A stretch of 64,000 bases of DNA from Bacteroidales bacterium (GTDB lineage Bacteria; Bacteroidota; Bacteroidia; Bacteroidales; F082). The notes beneath the pieces were generated by a model, which was not told where the DNA came from, searched no databases, and saw only the letters and a program-made list of their open reading frames with translations. Every line of letters begins with the position of its first letter. Position 1 is the first letter of the stretch. The position numbers and the translations under genes are program-made. Location of the stretch: contig JAFUVT010000030.1 in assembly GCA_017477425.1 (NCBI GenBank), positions 1-64,000 of the forward strand. The letters are read 5' to 3'. Of this stretch, positions 7,778 to 16,316 are shown piece by piece.

Positions 7778-7798
7778 CAATAAAATAGGGTAGGGGAC

Positions 7799-8989
7799 TC
7801 ACCCCTTCACCGCTTCGGCAACAGTCTTGCCCAGGTTGTAGAGCTTGTCCCGGTCCTCTTCGCGGATGGGCGCACCTTTCACCTCGACGCTGTCGGCCAC
7901 GAGGTTCCATTTGCCTTCCTCGGCGTATTTGGCCAAGGTCTTCACGCCGCCGCCACTCCAGCTCATGCCGCCAAACAAGCCATAGACCTTGTCCTTCGGC
8001 TTAAACTCGTTGATTTCGTGGGTCAACAAGGTCATATTGGGGAACATGCCGCCGTAGTGGGCGCAGGCCCCGATGATGACGCCCTTGTATTTCCAGATGT
8101 CGCTCATGATGAACGAGACCTCGGTTTTGGCGATGTCGTACACCTTCAACTCCTTGATGCCGGCTTCGGCAGCGCCACGCGCCACGATGTCGGCCATCAC
8201 GCCCGTGTTGCCGTGCATCGAGCCGTAGACGATGACCACGCCTTCCTCGCTTTCCTGCTTGCTCCATTGGGTGTATTTGCCCAATACCCAAGCCAGATTG
8301 CTGCGCCAAACCAAACCATGAGAGGGGGCTATCATCTTGATGTCCAGTCCGCCCAGTTTCTCGATGGCTTTCAGGGCTTGCATGGCCACCTTGCCGACGA
8401 TGTTGGCGTAGTAGCGGCGCATGTCGTCCTCATAAAACGCCAGGTTGACTTGGTCGTCGAAGATGCCGCCGTTCAAGGCACCGAAGCCGCCAAAAGCGTC
8501 GTTGCTGAAAACGATGCCACTCGATTGCTCGTAGCTCACCATTGACTCGGGCCAGTGCACCATTGGCACCATGAAGAACTGCAAGGTGTGGCTGCCGAGG
8601 CTCAAAGTCTCGCCTTCGGCCACCACTTTCTTGTTCTCGATGGGACCATAGAAAGCCTCAAGAGGAGGGAAGGTCTTGGCGTTGCCCACCACCTGCACCT
8701 CGGGCCATTCGCGCATCACCGCAGCAATCGAGCTGCTGTGGTCGGGCTCGTCGTGATTAATAATAAGGTAGTCGACTTGGCGACCTTGCAGCACGCTTTT
8801 CACCTTGAAGAGGTATTCCTCGATGAAGCCCGCTTCCACAGGGTCGATCAAGGCAACCTTTTCGTCCACAATGAGATAGGAATTGTAAGAAACGCCGTTG
8901 GGCAGTTCCATGTGGTTTTCGAACAAGTCGGTGCGGCGGTCGTTGACGCCGACATAAAAGATGTTTTCGGTTAATTGGATTTGTTGCAT
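7799..8989 (-). CDS. A-type flavodiiron protein (oxygen/NO reductase)
   Basis: A 396-aa protein from ATG 8989. The N-terminal metallo-beta-lactamase-like domain carries the di-iron ligands H-x-E-x-D-H in NHDEPDHSS (about 81-86), then VHWPES, SNDAF and APSHG. The C-terminal flavodoxin domain starts about 255 (VVIYGSMHGNTG). This is the rubredoxin:oxygen oxidoreductase (FprA/Roo) layout; such enzymes reduce O2 or NO using electrons from rubredoxin. Rubredoxin and rubrerythrin genes lie directly upstream on the same strand, making an oxygen-defence cluster. An earlier ATG at 9049 exists but runs through the palindrome at 9016-9043. Confidence 0.93.
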   Translation of the reverse strand: MQQIQLTENIFYVGVNDRRTDLFENHMELPNGVSYNSYLIVDEKVALIDPVEAGFIEEYLFKVKSVLQGRQVDYLIINHDEPDHSSSIAAVMREWPEVQVVGNAKTFPPLEAFYGPIENKKVVAEGETLSLGSHTLQFFMVPMVHWPESMVSYEQSSGIVFSNDAFGGFGALNGGIFDDQVNLAFYEDDMRRYYANIVGKVAMQALKAIEKLGGLDIKMIAPSHGLVWRSNLAWVLGKYTQWSKQESEEGVVIVYGSMHGNTGVMADIVARGAAEAGIKELKVYDIAKTEVSFIMSDIWKYKGVIIGACAHYGGMFPNMTLLTHEINEFKPKDKVYGLFGGMSWSGGGVKTLAKYAEEGKWNLVADSVEVKGAPIREEDRDKLYNLGKTVAEAVKG

Positions 8990-9015
8990 GTGCTGTTTTT
9001 CATTGTTTAACGCAT

Positions 9016-9043
9016 GTAGAGACGCGATTAATCGCGTCTCTAC
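9016..9043. repeat. 28-bp perfect palindrome, interspersed family
   Basis: GTAGAGACGCGATT followed by its reverse complement. The outer arms GTAGAGACG/CGTCTCTAC are shared with the copies at 22167-22194 and 33273-33300, and GTAGAG/CTCTAC with 16264-16291. It sits between the rubredoxin and flavodiiron genes, so it could form an mRNA hairpin between cistrons. Confidence 0.85.
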
Positions 9044-9058
9044 CAACAATTTGTAATT

Positions 9059-9220
9059 TTATTCCATGACAGAGAAGCTGTCCTTACCGATGCCGCAAAG
9101 CGGGCAGGTCCAGTTGTCGGGAATCTCTTCAAACGGGGTGCCAGGGGCGATGCCGCCATCGGGATCGCCAACTGCGGGGTCGTAGACGTAACCGCAGACA
9201 TCGCATACGTACTTTTTCAT
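9059..9220 (-). CDS. rubredoxin
   Basis: A 53-aa protein from ATG 9220, the usual rubredoxin length. It has two C-x2-C knuckles ([10 protein letters not shown] and [10 protein letters not shown]) binding one iron, plus the typical [20 protein letters not shown] between them. It carries electrons to the flavodiiron protein and rubrerythrin encoded next to it. The longer frame from 9292 translates a REP-like repeat and is not the real start. Confidence 0.96.
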   Translation of the reverse strand: MKKYVCDVCGYVYDPAVGDPDGGIAPGTPFEEIPDNWTCPLCGIGKDSFSVME

Positions 9221-9255
9221 TGTAGTGTTGTTTTTATTGTGGATGTTTTTGTGTA

Positions 9256-9318
9256 TCGGCCCTTCGACAGGCTCAGGGACCAAAAAAGCCAAGGTCGTTG
9301 AGCTTGTCGAAACGCCGA
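9256..9318. repeat. REP-like inverted repeat (family 2)
   Basis: Arms TCGGCCCTTCGACAGGCTCA and TGAGCTTGTCGAAACGCCGA face each other around a GGGACC/AAGGTCG core. Related copies lie at 55017-55091 and 56166-56220, and inside the topoisomerase gene at 60532-60576. It lies between the rubrerythrin and rubredoxin genes. Confidence 0.8.
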
Positions 9319-9328
9319 CTCATTAAAA

Positions 9329-9868
9329 TTAATAGTTTTCAGCCTTGATTTGGAAGAAGGACTGCGGGTGGTTGCACACGGGGCACATTTGCGGGGCCTT
9401 CTTGCCAATGACGATGTGGCCGCAGTTGGCGCATTGCCACACCATGTCGCCCTCGCGTGAGAAGACGATACCGTCCTCGATGTTCTTCAGGAGCTTGCGA
9501 TAGCGCTCTTCGTGTTCCTTCTCGATTTTTGCGACCAGTTCAAACAAGACGGCAATCTTGGTGAAACCTTCTTCGCGGGCGGTCTGGGCCATGCCGGCGT
9601 ACATGTCGGTCCACTCGAAGTTCTCGCCGTCGGCGGCGTCCTTCAGGTTGGTCATCGTGTCGGGCACGTCGCCGTCGTGGAGCAGCTTGAACCAAATCTT
9701 GGCGTGTTCCTGCTCGTTGCGGGCCGTCTCTTCAAAGATGTCGGCAATCTGGTTATAGCCTTCCTTGCGAGCTTTGGAGGCAAAATAGGTGTACTTGTTG
9801 CGGGCTTGCGATTCGCCAGCAAAGGCAGCCATCAAGTTGGCTTCGGTTTTCGAACCTTTCAATTCCAT
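9329..9868 (-). CDS. rubrerythrin
   Basis: A 179-aa protein. The N-terminal ferritin-like domain supplies di-iron ligands ([44 protein letters not shown]). The C-terminal rubredoxin-like domain has CANCG and CPVCN. It reduces hydrogen peroxide in the cytoplasm of anaerobes. First gene of the oxygen-defence cluster, with promoter and 5' hairpin at 9931-9962. Confidence 0.96.
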   Translation of the reverse strand: MELKGSKTEANLMAAFAGESQARNKYTYFASKARKEGYNQIADIFEETARNEQEHAKIWFKLLHDGDVPDTMTNLKDAADGENFEWTDMYAGMAQTAREEGFTKIAVLFELVAKIEKEHEERYRKLLKNIEDGIVFSREGDMVWQCANCGHIVIGKKAPQMCPVCNHPQSFFQIKAENY

Positions 9869-9930
9869 TTTGAGTTAGTTTTAATTGTTTGATATTCAAT
9901 CGTTTAAATAAATTTACAAAACCAATAGGC

Positions 9931-9962
9931 GAGGGGAGACCCCTCAAATTTTGGCAAAGATA
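9931..9962 (-). promoter_or_regulatory. rubrerythrin promoter with a 5' leader hairpin
   Basis: The -7 box TATCTTTG lies at 9955-9962 on the minus strand. A short strong hairpin, GAGGGG-AGA-CCCCTC (9931-9945), lies just downstream in the expected leader, about 65 bp before the ATG. There is no T-run, so it is more likely an mRNA stabiliser or regulator site than a terminator. Confidence 0.55.
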
Positions 9963-10003
9963 GGATATTTTTTTCGATACGCAATGCAAAATGGGATTTT
10001 CCG

Positions 10004-10011
10004 TATTTTTG
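10004..10011 (+). promoter_or_regulatory. -7 box almost abutting the exonuclease start
   Basis: TATTTTTG ends only 4 bases before the ATG at 10016. Transcription would start about at the start codon, suggesting a leaderless or nearly leaderless mRNA. Confidence 0.45.
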
Positions 10012-10015
10012 CGCC

Positions 10016-10594
10016 ATGTTTTGGAACAGAGCAAAAGAGCGAATCAAAGGAGCCGACTGGCCTGACGCCGAATGGCCCGGATATATCCCCAAATACCATT
10101 TGCATGACTTTGTCGCCATCGATTTTGAGGGCGCCAATGGCGAGGTGACGAGTGCCTGCAGCATGGGCATCGTCATTGTCAGGGACGATGAGATTGTGGA
10201 CCGTTTCTACAGCCTCATCAAGCCGGTGCCAAATCGCTACGATTTCTGGACGACGAAAGTGCATGGCATCACTTACAAGGACACGAACCACGCGCCGTTG
10301 TTTCCCGAGGTTTGGGACCAGGTCAAGGACAAGGTGAAAGGCTTGCCGATGGTGGCGCATGGCATTTCGTTCGATGAGCGCGTGCTGAAAGCTTTGCACG
10401 AACTATATCATATTCGATATCCAAACATCAAGTTTTACTGCACGCATCTGGGGTCGGAGAAGCTGCTGCCGGAGTTGGAGAACCACAAACTCCAGACCGT
10501 AGCCAAACATTTCGGCTACGACTTGGCCAAGAACCATCATAATGCCGCCGCCGATGCTGAAGCCTGTGCTGTGATTGCGATGAACATTTTCTAA
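10016..10594 (+). CDS. DEDDh 3'-5' exonuclease, DNA polymerase III epsilon type
   Basis: A 192-aa protein with exonuclease motif I FVAIDFEGAN (about 32-41; D and E are metal ligands), motif II MVAHGISFDERVL and motif III HHNAAADAEACA (H-x4-D). Most relatives have IDFETAN, so the G after E is a small deviation. It probably acts in DNA proofreading or repair. It lacks extra domains, unlike UvrC- or BRCT-fused forms. Divergent from rubrerythrin. Confidence 0.85.
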   Translation: MFWNRAKERIKGADWPDAEWPGYIPKYHLHDFVAIDFEGANGEVTSACSMGIVIVRDDEIVDRFYSLIKPVPNRYDFWTTKVHGITYKDTNHAPLFPEVWDQVKDKVKGLPMVAHGISFDERVLKALHELYHIRYPNIKFYCTHLGSEKLLPELENHKLQTVAKHFGYDLAKNHHNAAADAEACAVIAMNIF

Positions 10595-10701
10595 TCGTGG
10601 GGTGGATTGCGAAATATACAATTTAACATAATATTGATTATTTTCAAAAATAGGCAAATTCATCCAAGGAGGAAATTTGGGCGATTTGTAACGATTTTGT
10701 G

Positions 10702-10731
10702 TTGACTATAACAAAATGATGTTTACCTTTG
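10702..10731 (+). promoter_or_regulatory. promoter of the DUF3127-mnmE pair
   Basis: TTG (10702-10704) is followed by 19 bases and TACCTTTG (10724-10731), a good match to the Bacteroidetes TTTG-N19-TAnnTTTG promoter. It leaves a leader of about 65 bases before the ATG at 10801. Confidence 0.75.
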
Positions 10732-10800
10732 CAAACGGATTTCTCCAAACCAATCCTTATTCCTAAATCATTGAATTTTAATTTATTAAACAACTACAAT

Positions 10801-11202
10801 ATGGAAATTATCGGAAAAGTCGTAAGACTAGGCAATCTGACCGAAGGTACAAGTGCACGCGGTCCCTGGCGCAAACAAGAGCTTATCATCGAGACTGAAG
10901 AACAATACCCGCGCACGGTTTGTTTGATTTGCTGGACCAACCAAATCGATGAAATCCAGAAATTTGCGCCTGGACAGACCATCAAGGCGCAGATTGAGAT
11001 TTCGTCGCGCGAATTCAACGGCAAATGGTACACCGACGTGCGCGTGTGGCGTTTCGACCCCGTTGGCGCCGCCGCTCCTGCTGCTGCACCACAATATGCA
11101 CAGCCTGCCCAGCCCATGCACCAAACGCCGCCTGCGGCCGCTGCTCCAGCACAAGATTATTACCCGCCTGCGGGTGACAGTGTGGACGACCTGCCGTTCT
11201 AA
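10801..11202 (+). CDS. DUF3127 protein, SSB-like OB-fold candidate
   Basis: A 133-aa protein starting MEIIGKVVRLG. Residues 1-80 match the DUF3127 pattern (TEGTSARGPWRKQELIIET, FNGKWYTDVRVWRFD), a small beta-rich domain common in Bacteroidetes. Residues 83-122 are an Ala/Pro/Gln-rich linker. The protein ends DSVDDLPF, which closely resembles the acidic DDDIPF tip of single-stranded DNA-binding proteins. That makes a ssDNA-binding or SSB-mimic role plausible; this is inference. The ATG at 10801 fits the promoter at 10724. mnmE follows after 5 bases. Confidence 0.8.
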   Translation: MEIIGKVVRLGNLTEGTSARGPWRKQELIIETEEQYPRTVCLICWTNQIDEIQKFAPGQTIKAQIEISSREFNGKWYTDVRVWRFDPVGAAAPAAAPQYAQPAQPMHQTPPAAAAPAQDYYPPAGDSVDDLPF

Positions 11203-11207
11203 ACATT

Positions 11208-12626
11208 ATGTTAAATTCTGGTCTTCTCGGTAACGACACCATCTGCGCCATTGCCACGCCGCATGGCATGGGTGCCATTGCAACCATAAGGATTTCGGGA
11301 CCACAGACATTCACTGTGGTCTCTTCCTTGTTTCAGCAGCATGGTCATCCTTTTGATGCCACAAAAATGGTCAGCCATAAAGCCTATCATGGCTTCATCG
11401 TGGATGGCAAAACCATGCTCGACGAGGTGTTGGTGACTTTCTTCCGTGCCCCCCACTCTTTCACTGGCGAGGACTCGGTGGAAATCAGCGTGCATGGCTC
11501 GGTTTACATCCAGCAGAAACTACTACAAGTATTAATCGCCCATGGCTGCCGTATGGCTGAAGCCGGCGAATTCACCCGCCGTGCCTTCGTCAACCGAAAA
11601 TTCGACCTGGCGCAAGCCGAAGCCATTGCCGACCTTATCAGCTCGGAGAGCGAAGCCGCCCATCGAGTGGCCATCAACCAGCTGAAAGGCGGATTTTCTA
11701 AAGAACTTCAAGTGCTGCGTTCCAAGTTATTGGAAATGACATCTTTGATGGAACTTGAATTGGACTTCAGCGAGGAGGACGTCGAGTTTGCCGACCGCGG
11801 TCAACTCATGGCATTGTTGCATGAGACTTTGTCGCATGTCAACCAGTTGAAAGACTCGTTCCGTTTGGGCAATGCCATCAAGAACGGCATCCCTGTAGCC
11901 ATTGTCGGACAAACCAACACGGGCAAAAGCACCTTGCTAAACGCCCTCTTGGGCGAAGAACGTGCCATCGTGAGCGATATCGCCGGCACCACGCGCGACA
12001 CCATCGAGGAAACCTTAAACATCGAAGGCTTGCTTTATCGTTTCATCGACACGGCAGGTCTGCGCGAAACCGACGAAACCATAGAGAAGATCGGCATCGA
12101 ACGCTCCTATCGGAAGATCCATGAGGCGAGCATTATCATAGGTATGCTTGACGGCACAACCGCTTATGAATCAATGCTTTCGTCGGCCAAGGAAATCGTA
12201 TCCAGAGCCGACCTTGCACATCAGCAGTTGCTCCTATGTATTAATAAGGTGGATGTTTTGGATGACCATGGTGAAGCTTTGTTGAACCAACTCCGACAGG
12301 ACATGGACAATGATGGCATTGGGATCATTTGCCTGTCTGCAAAGCACCGATTGGGCCTAAACGAACTTCTTGATGCCCTGAGAACCAGCCAACCGCTCTC
12401 CCATCCTGATGTCACGTTGGTCACCAATGTGCGTCATTATGAGGCCTTGGTCTGTGCCTCAGAAAGCTTGAACCATGTTCAAGAAGGACTTGAATTGAAT
12501 ATTCCTACTGACTTGATTTCCCAAGACTTACGAGAAGCTTTATATTACCTTGGCAGCATTACGGGAGAAATCACGACAGACGAGGTTTTAGGAACCATTT
12601 TTTCCAGATTCTGCATCGGAAAATAA
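11208..12626 (+). CDS. mnmE: tRNA uridine-5-carboxymethylaminomethyl modification GTPase
   Basis: A 472-aa protein, normal for the family. The N-terminal folate-binding domain includes TICAIATPHGMGAIATIRISG and EAGEFTRRAFVNRKFDLAQAEA. The G domain has G1 GQTNTGKSTLLN (about 226-237; most homologues read GRPNVGKS), G3 DTAGLRET and G4 NKVD. The C-terminal CIGK carries the catalytic cysteine. With MnmG it modifies the wobble uridine of several tRNAs. It follows the DUF3127 gene by 5 bases and is probably cotranscribed. Confidence 0.96.
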   Translation: MLNSGLLGNDTICAIATPHGMGAIATIRISGPQTFTVVSSLFQQHGHPFDATKMVSHKAYHGFIVDGKTMLDEVLVTFFRAPHSFTGEDSVEISVHGSVYIQQKLLQVLIAHGCRMAEAGEFTRRAFVNRKFDLAQAEAIADLISSESEAAHRVAINQLKGGFSKELQVLRSKLLEMTSLMELELDFSEEDVEFADRGQLMALLHETLSHVNQLKDSFRLGNAIKNGIPVAIVGQTNTGKSTLLNALLGEERAIVSDIAGTTRDTIEETLNIEGLLYRFIDTAGLRETDETIEKIGIERSYRKIHEASIIIGMLDGTTAYESMLSSAKEIVSRADLAHQQLLLCINKVDVLDDHGEALLNQLRQDMDNDGIGIICLSAKHRLGLNELLDALRTSQPLSHPDVTLVTNVRHYEALVCASESLNHVQEGLELNIPTDLISQDLREALYYLGSITGEITTDEVLGTIFSRFCIGK

Positions 12627-12675
12627 CTAAAGTATCTCTTTAAATCGAAATATTAAATTCGCTGATTTACAAATA

Positions 12676-13014
12676 TTAACCTATTCTTTCTTCTCTTAGC
12701 GGTTGATTCCACAACACCTTTCCAGCAATCGTCTCGGCCAATTGGTCGATTTCAGCTCGGAGAGTTTCCATCAAGGTTTGTTCGCGTTTCTTGGAGCGGC
12801 GACCTGGCGCTTCATAAAGCACCTTGCTCAGGTAGGCATCGTAGGAAACGGCGAAGTCATCTTCCTCATTATGAGGGAAAAACGACACGGCAGCCTCATA
12901 ACGGATATTGCCTGCCTCGGAGTCGGAAATGAGCATCACCAAAGCTCCGTGGCGCGGCACGCCGTTAAATTCAGCTTCGGCATTGAAATACTGTTCGTAT
13001 ACGTTGATGGTCAT
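12676..13014 (-). CDS. hypothetical protein, about 112 aa
   Basis: From ATG 13014 the protein starts MTINVYEQYFNAEAEFNGVPRH and has a mixed alpha/beta look (IRYEAAVSFFPHNEEDDFAVSYDAYLSK) with a basic patch GRRSKKREQ. I do not recognise the family. It lies 11 bases after the exporter gene and is probably cotranscribed with it. The longer start at 13056 would overlap that gene and begins with unconvincing sequence. Confidence 0.7.
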   Translation of the reverse strand: MTINVYEQYFNAEAEFNGVPRHGALVMLISDSEAGNIRYEAAVSFFPHNEEDDFAVSYDAYLSKVLYEAPGRRSKKREQTLMETLRAEIDQLAETIAGKVLWNQPLREERIG

Positions 13015-13025
13015 GTTATGATGTA

Positions 13026-14270
13026 TTAATGTGTTTTCTTTCTGTTTCTCAACCACTTCCCTATCCTACCCTTCCCGTTGAGTTCCATCACGGCGAGGAT
13101 GCCGAAAGCGATGGCGACGGTGGCTTTCAAGGCGATGAAACCCGTTTGCAGGGCATCGGAGAGTTGGTTGGAAACGATATGATAGCTGGTCCAAAAAATG
13201 CCCGCACCCGGCACCAAAGGAAAGATGCCGCAAATGAGGAACACCGTGATGGGACATTTACGCCCAATGGACTGCAACAGAGCGATTAAGGTCACGAAAG
13301 CTGTTGCGCAGAAAATGACTTCAGCGGGCGAAAAGGCTGTGTAACGACTTAAAACGAGATAGAGCAGCCAACCCATCATACCGCAGAAACCGCAATCGAA
13401 GTAGAATTTGCCCGGTACGCCGAAAAGCGCGGCAAAACCCGCCGTACCCAAGAAGGCAGCGATAAGCTGGACGGCAAAGCCAGAAGTCTGCGCATCGGAT
13501 GTAAGTCCTTCAAGGACAAGCATCTGACCGAAGATATTGGCATCGAGCATAAAGGCCAGAGCCACGCCCAAGGCGATGCAGAAAAACGACAACAAAGCGT
13601 CCAAAAGGCGTGTGGTGCCCGCGATGTAGTCCTCGTTGGCCAGGTCACGGATGCCGTTGGTGAACGGAATTCCTGGTATCAAGGGAATGATGGCGCCGAT
13701 GATCATATTGCTGAGGTGGGTGCCGAGGCCAAGCCTGTACATCCCGAAACAGAGCAAGGTGGCCAGCAGTCCGCCCGTGACGTTGCTCACAATGCGCGAA
13801 AGTCGCCCCGAAACGAAAAGCAGGTACATCCACAGCAGCATCCCCGCGATGAACGAGGCCAGACAATCGGCGATGCCGCCGCCGAAGATGATGCAGAAGC
13901 CCGCGCTGCCGATGGCAGAGGCCAGAATCTGTTCCCAAGCCGCCTTAGGCTTCATCGCGCGGATTTGTTTCAGCCGCTCTTCCACTTCCTCAAGGCTGCA
14001 CTTGCCTTCCGACACCTCGCGCGACAACTGGTTGACGGCCACTACCCTATCCAAACTCGCCCCTTTGATGGGAATGAACTTGGAGCGGGCATAGCCCTCC
14101 CCTGTCGCGATGATGCCGTTGCTGAGCACGAAGAAACTATCGTCCTCCACGCCGAAGTGCCCCGCAATGCGCTGCATGGTCTCCTCCACGCGCGAGATTT
14201 CTGCGCCGTTCTCCAAGAGAATGGCACCGGCTTCGTATGCTAGGTCTAGGATTTTGGTGGTGTTGGGCAT
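13026..14270 (-). CDS. threonine/serine exporter family membrane protein
   Basis: A 414-aa protein. The N-terminal 120 residues (DLAYEAGAILLENGAEISRVEETM, FFVLSNGIIATG) match the DUF1212 half of ThrE proteins. About ten hydrophobic segments follow, covering both ThrE membrane halves (for example MIIGAIIPLIPGIPFTNGIRDL and CPITVFLICGIFPLVPGAGI). These proteins export threonine and serine. Its start overlaps the end of the rhuM-like gene by 25 bases. Confidence 0.88.
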   Translation of the reverse strand: MPNTTKILDLAYEAGAILLENGAEISRVEETMQRIAGHFGVEDDSFFVLSNGIIATGEGYARSKFIPIKGASLDRVVAVNQLSREVSEGKCSLEEVEERLKQIRAMKPKAAWEQILASAIGSAGFCIIFGGGIADCLASFIAGMLLWMYLLFVSGRLSRIVSNVTGGLLATLLCFGMYRLGLGTHLSNMIIGAIIPLIPGIPFTNGIRDLANEDYIAGTTRLLDALLSFFCIALGVALAFMLDANIFGQMLVLEGLTSDAQTSGFAVQLIAAFLGTAGFAALFGVPGKFYFDCGFCGMMGWLLYLVLSRYTAFSPAEVIFCATAFVTLIALLQSIGRKCPITVFLICGIFPLVPGAGIFWTSYHIVSNQLSDALQTGFIALKATVAIAFGILAVMELNGKGRIGKWLRNRKKTH

Positions 14271-15250
14271 TGTTTAGGCAATTGTTTAATAGCGCGGTCG
14301 AAGTCGCTTTCCAGCAATTCCATCTCGCGCTTTCGATAGATTTCAAATTCCTTTTCGGCTTTTCTTATGGCTTCCTCATGCGAAATACTCCCCTTCCCTT
14401 CCAGCACTTTTCTTCTATTGGCAAGGATTTGGTTGTCAAGCGATTCAATCCAATCGCGCATTGTCATCGGCTTCATTTCGAGGGCTTGGAACTCTGCGAA
14501 ATCCAAAAATCCGGAAACCAACAGATTTAGTCGTTGCAGTTCGAGTTCAGAAAGATAGTTTTTGGCAATCTTCACATCGTCTTTGGTGACGTAGTTGCCT
14601 TTGAAGTTGGTCATCCCGACAAACGGCTTTTCGTTGTCCACGCGATTGTAAATCACCTCGGCGGCAGTCTGCTCGTGGACGGCATAATGAAGTTTGTTTT
14701 GCACCGTGGCGAAGAACATCCGCGTCATTTCACTGCGTGGGTCGTAATCCACAGCCGTGGCATAAATGTCCGTAACTTGCTGATAGAAATTGCGTTCTGA
14801 CGAACGGATGTCGCGGATACGTTGAAGCAGTTCCCTGAAATAGCGGTTACCGCCTTGTTTTAGGCGTTCGTCATCCAAGGCAAAGCCTTTTTGGATGTAT
14901 TCGTGCAAGCGTTGAGTAGCCCAACGACGGAAACGCCCAGCCACGGGCGACTGGACGCGGTAGCCGAGGGCGATAATCATGTCAAGGTTATAATATGTTA
15001 TATCTCGCTGGACTTTACGAGAGCCTTCTTCACGAACTGTCAAGAAATTCTTTACAGTTCGATTCGCATCCAATTCATTGTCCGCCAATATGTTTTCAAT
15101 ATGCTGACTGATGTTTTGTTTTGTCGTGCAGTACACCTCCGCCAGTTGGTTTTGCGTCAACCAAACGTCTTCGTCTGCAAAGCGGACGTTAACGTTCACT
15201 TTGCCGTCGGTGTCGGTGTATAGGATGATGTTGTTTTGTTTATTGGGCAT
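14246..15250 (-). CDS. RhuM-family protein
   Basis: A 334-aa protein from ATG 15250. The N-terminus (DEDVWLTQNQLAEVYCTTKQ, NISQHIENILADNEL) is the helix-turn-helix-like part of RhuM proteins, followed by YNLDMIIALGYRVQSPVAGRF, the family hallmark, and a helical C-terminus. RhuM is linked to a Salmonella pathogenicity island and is common in defence and mobile regions; its biochemistry is unknown. A broken relative lies at 42144-42571. The start at 15271 is less likely because MPNK is the usual family beginning. Confidence 0.88.
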   Translation of the reverse strand: MPNKQNNIILYTDTDGKVNVNVRFADEDVWLTQNQLAEVYCTTKQNISQHIENILADNELDANRTVKNFLTVREEGSRKVQRDITYYNLDMIIALGYRVQSPVAGRFRRWATQRLHEYIQKGFALDDERLKQGGNRYFRELLQRIRDIRSSERNFYQQVTDIYATAVDYDPRSEMTRMFFATVQNKLHYAVHEQTAAEVIYNRVDNEKPFVGMTNFKGNYVTKDDVKIAKNYLSELELQRLNLLVSGFLDFAEFQALEMKPMTMRDWIESLDNQILANRRKVLEGKGSISHEEAIRKAEKEFEIYRKREMELLESDFDRAIKQLPKQCPTPPKS

Positions 15251-15378
15251 AGCATTAATATTATAGTACAAAGATGATGAATTATCTTGACTTACTGGTT
15301 TCCATCAAGATAAATGTAATGCTCAATTATGGTTTTGTAGTTGCAAATATTGTTCTTCTTTATCAAAGCATCACAAAC

Positions 15379-16185
15379 TCAATCCAAATCCATACTTCCA
15401 TTACGCAATGCATAGACAAGATGAGCTTCCGTCTTATGTTTAGAAGTTGCCCCTGTCATATATTTAAACACACAGGCATATTTTCCCGTTCCTAAATCAT
15501 TAGCTTGCCAATAAAAATCATCCGAAAATTGACTATAAAAACGCATATCAGGTATTTCCGATCCGCAACCAAGATGCCATTCCATATTGTTTTCAGGATC
15601 ATGGTTCATCTCAATAACAAATTCAAATGCAGGATAATTGTGATAAGAGTCTTCTCCATTTGTTGTCTTTTCAATATTATAGATGTATTCCGTGATTTCT
15701 TTACCTGATGTCAGATTTGAAGGAATTCGCAAGCCATAGTGCGATGCCTGAATATTACACCAATTCAATTTATTTATCGATTTTCTATTTCTCGCCTGAG
15801 TTACACAAATTGTTCCTATCCTATTATTACCAACTAACACTTCAATTGTGTCAAAACGATGACCTGTATTAATATCATTGTTTTCTTCTACATTGAAAGA
15901 CACAATGTTATTACTTAATTTAAGGTTTTTTATCCAATATGAATTATTCTTCAAAACCAACAGTGCGCCTTCTGTTTCTACGTTCCTAGAAAGAGTAACT
16001 TCTTTATAAACGGGATTAGAATCTAAACTAACATTTGGAACAATATCTAATGGCATAGCAATATTGTTATTATTGCCATTATTATCTCCGTTGTTTTCTT
16101 TCTCTTTGCTACATCCAGCCATACACAAAAGGCCAAATAAAACCGTAGCAGAAATCATTCTGTCAATCAAGAACTTTAGTTTCAT
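15379..16185 (-). CDS. lipoprotein with BACON-like domain
   Basis: A 268-aa protein with a lipoprotein signal peptide (hydrophobic ISATVLFGLLCMAGC, lipobox ending at Cys 25), then a Gly/Asn-rich spacer. Residues about 55-135 (SLDSNPVYKEVTLSRNVETE, FDTIEVLVGNNRIGTICVTQ) resemble BACON beta-sandwich repeats of Bacteroidetes surface proteins. The C-terminal half is unrecognised. It is probably anchored to the outer membrane. AT-richer than its neighbours, suggesting acquisition. Confidence 0.65.
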   Translation of the reverse strand: MKLKFLIDRMISATVLFGLLCMAGCSKEKENNGDNNGNNNNIAMPLDIVPNVSLDSNPVYKEVTLSRNVETEGALLVLKNNSYWIKNLKLSNNIVSFNVEENNDINTGHRFDTIEVLVGNNRIGTICVTQARNRKSINKLNWCNIQASHYGLRIPSNLTSGKEITEYIYNIEKTTNGEDSYHNYPAFEFVIEMNHDPENNMEWHLGCGSEIPDMRFYSQFSDDFYWQANDLGTGKYACVFKYMTGATSKHKTEAHLVYALRNGSMDLD

Positions 16186-16263
16186 AATACATTATTATTA
16201 AAGGTCTAATTATAGCATTATATTCCAAATGTAAACTAATTTTTCAATGTTTCATGCCGCCTT

Positions 16264-16291
16264 GTAGAGCCGTTGTACACAACGGCTCTAC
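16264..16291. repeat. 28-bp perfect palindrome after etfA
   Basis: GTAGAGCCGTTGTA followed by its reverse complement, 25 bp past the etfA stop. It shares GTAGAG/CTCTAC ends with the 9016, 22167 and 33273 copies but has its own core. It could fold at the 3' end of the butyrate transcript; no clear T-run follows. Confidence 0.8.
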
Positions 16292-16316
16292 TTTAACGAC
16301 AAATCTCAAGAGAATC

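Noticed and set aside
9016..9043. Palindrome as an intrinsic terminator
   Set aside because: No T-run follows on either strand, and the flavodiiron gene downstream seems to depend on readthrough from rubrerythrin.
7799..9049. Flavodiiron gene starting at 9049
   Set aside because: The extension reads through the 28-bp palindrome and adds non-family residues; ATG 8989 gives the normal start.
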